From NCBI GenBank assembly GCA_964413935.1, contig CAYPTY010000026.1, positions 1 through 24,197 of the forward strand: DNA of 24,197 nucleotides, in the 5' to 3' direction. This document shows, piece after piece, positions 23,180 through 24,197 of the stretch. The notes beneath the pieces were generated by a model, which saw nothing but the letters and a program-made list of their open reading frames with translations, searched no databases and was not told where the DNA came from. This DNA comes from CAYPTY01 sp964413935 (GTDB lineage: Bacteria > Bacteroidota > Rhodothermia > Balneolales > Balneolaceae). A program made the translations under genes and the position numbers. Positions within the stretch are counted from its first letter, which is position 1; every line of letters begins with the position of its first letter.

Positions 23180-24197
23180 ACACTCCACACACACCTGTGT
23201 AGTCTTTCCGTTAGAAGAAGTGGAATGACAAAATAGATGCTCTTCTGTTCATAGCAAGATCCTTCGTGACCTCAGGATGACTTTTTATTCAGGTCATCCT
23301 GCCTGCCCCGCGCGCAGGCCGGGGAAGGAGCGCAGCGACCGAGGGATCTTATTATAAATCCGCGCTTCCAGGTTGTTGAATCCCCACCCATCTGTCACTC
23401 CACATACTTGTGGAGTCTTGGTTTGGTAGGTTGTGGAATCGCTCCCTCACCTGTCACTCCACACACCTGTGGAGTCTATGTTTGGTAGGTTGTTGAATGG
23501 TTTCAGATTCCACTGAAGTAGAATGACATAATAGGTGCTCTTCTGTTCATGGCAAGATCCTTCGTGACCTCAGGATGACTTTTTATTCAGGTCATCCTGC
23601 CTGCCCCGCGCGCAGGCCGGGGAAGGAGCGCAGCGACCGAGGGATCTTATCATATATTCGCGCTTCAGAATCGCTGAATCCCCCCTCCTGTCACTCCACA
23701 CACCTGTGGAGTCTTGGTTTTCTTTGGTGGGTTGTGGAATCGCTCCCTCACCTGTCACTCCACACACCTGTGGAGTCTTGGTTTGGTAGGTTGTTGAATC
23801 GTTTCAGATTCCACTGAAGTGGAATGACATAATAGGTGCTCTTCTGTTCATGGCAAGATCCTTCGTGACCTCAGGATGACTTTTTATTCAGGTCATCCTG
23901 CCTGCCCCGCGCGCAGGCCGGGGAAGGAGCGCAGCGACCGAGGGATCTTATTATAAATCCGCGCTTCCGGGTCGCTGAATCCCCCTCACCTGTCACTCCA
24001 CACACCTGTGGAGTCTATTTCTTGCTTCCGGGTCGCTGAATCCCCCTCACCTGTCACTCCACACACCTGTGGAGTCTTTCCGTTAGCAGAAGTGGAATGA
24101 TAAAGTAGGAGCTCTTCTGTTCATAGTAAGATCCTTCGTTATCTCAGGATGACTTTTTATTCAGGTCATCCTGAAGGAGCGCAGCGACCGAGGGATC
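23180..24197. repeat. Tandem array of ~300-bp modular repeat units, cut by the window end
   Basis: About 3.5 units. The marker TCTTCTGTTC starts at 23241, 23539, 23840 and 24113 (spacings 298, 301, 273). Each unit has module A hairpins (ACTCCACA/TGTGGAGT), module B (ATTCCACT/AGTGGAAT, lost in the first and last units) and module C (23256-23350, 23554-23648, 23855-23949, 24128 to the end). Copies 1-3 of module C carry a 23-bp GC-rich insertion (23302-23324, 23600-23622, 23901-23923); copy 4 and the 13-kb unit lack it. No coding sequence is credible in this kilobase. Confidence 0.9.

Noticed and set aside
23570..23817. Two ORFs of 65-80 codons inside the terminal array
   Set aside because: They arise from palindromic repeat DNA, occur on both strands of the same repeat, and have no protein-like features.
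23180..24197. CRISPR array
   Set aside because: Repeats are ~300 bp composite units with internal palindromes; there are no short identical repeats separated by unique spacers and no cas genes.

Overview
The window reads as a stretch of chromosome from a Bacteroidota-like bacterium of the FCB group. A marine Balneolota/Rhodothermota-type lineage is my best guess (inference, not proven). The reasons: all six exported proteins with an ordinary signal peptide have a glutamine right after the predicted cleavage site (...A|Q, the 'Bacteroidetes Q-rule'); an AraC-type regulator with an N-terminal CxxC metal-binding half sits beside a copper ATPase; and the intergenic DNA is full of 7-8 bp iterated repeats and REP-like palindromes. 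Strong Shine-Dalgarno sequences occur before only some genes. No rRNA, tRNA, IS element, prophage or CRISPR array was seen.

Layout. 1-4.7 kb: a POT-family peptide transporter, a clear terminator, then pyruvate phosphate dikinase (ppdK) with its own terminator. 4.7-5.3 kb: a small four-helix membrane protein with an N-terminal histidine motif. 5.3-8.4 kb, minus strand: glpK, glpF and an outer-membrane beta-barrel protein, which look like one glycerol-uptake operon; glpF carries a frameshift that removes its last membrane helix. 8.5-12.9 kb, plus strand: mnmE, a copper-type AraC/HMA regulator, and a Cu(+) P-type ATPase whose N-terminal HMA domain is separated from the ATPase by a -1 frameshift at an A10 tract containing the classic A AAA AAG slippery heptamer. 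13.4-16.6 kb: a large exported tricorn-type protease. 16.9-22.9 kb: a secreted two-repeat protein of unknown role, a serine hydrolase of the class C beta-lactamase fold, a quinone-oxidoreductase-like enzyme, an M23 lipoprotein peptidase, and two exported proteins of unknown function.

From about 12.9 kb onward the intergenic regions are built from modular repeats. A single ~330 bp repeat unit at 12.9 kb reappears as a tandem array of about 300 bp period at 23.2-24.2 kb, which runs off the end of the window. The two copies bracket roughly 10 kb of mostly secreted-hydrolase genes. Heptamer and octamer arrays lie close upstream of four plus-strand genes.

The most interesting candidate is copA. 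In E. coli, copA uses programmed -1 frameshifting to make both a small copper chaperone and the full transporter. This locus has the right architecture to do the same with the opposite balance: the default product is an 89-residue HMA protein, and a -1 slip gives a 753-residue Cu-ATPase. The other explanation, a single-base deletion or sequencing error, cannot be excluded, especially since glpF in the same window also needs a -1 shift.
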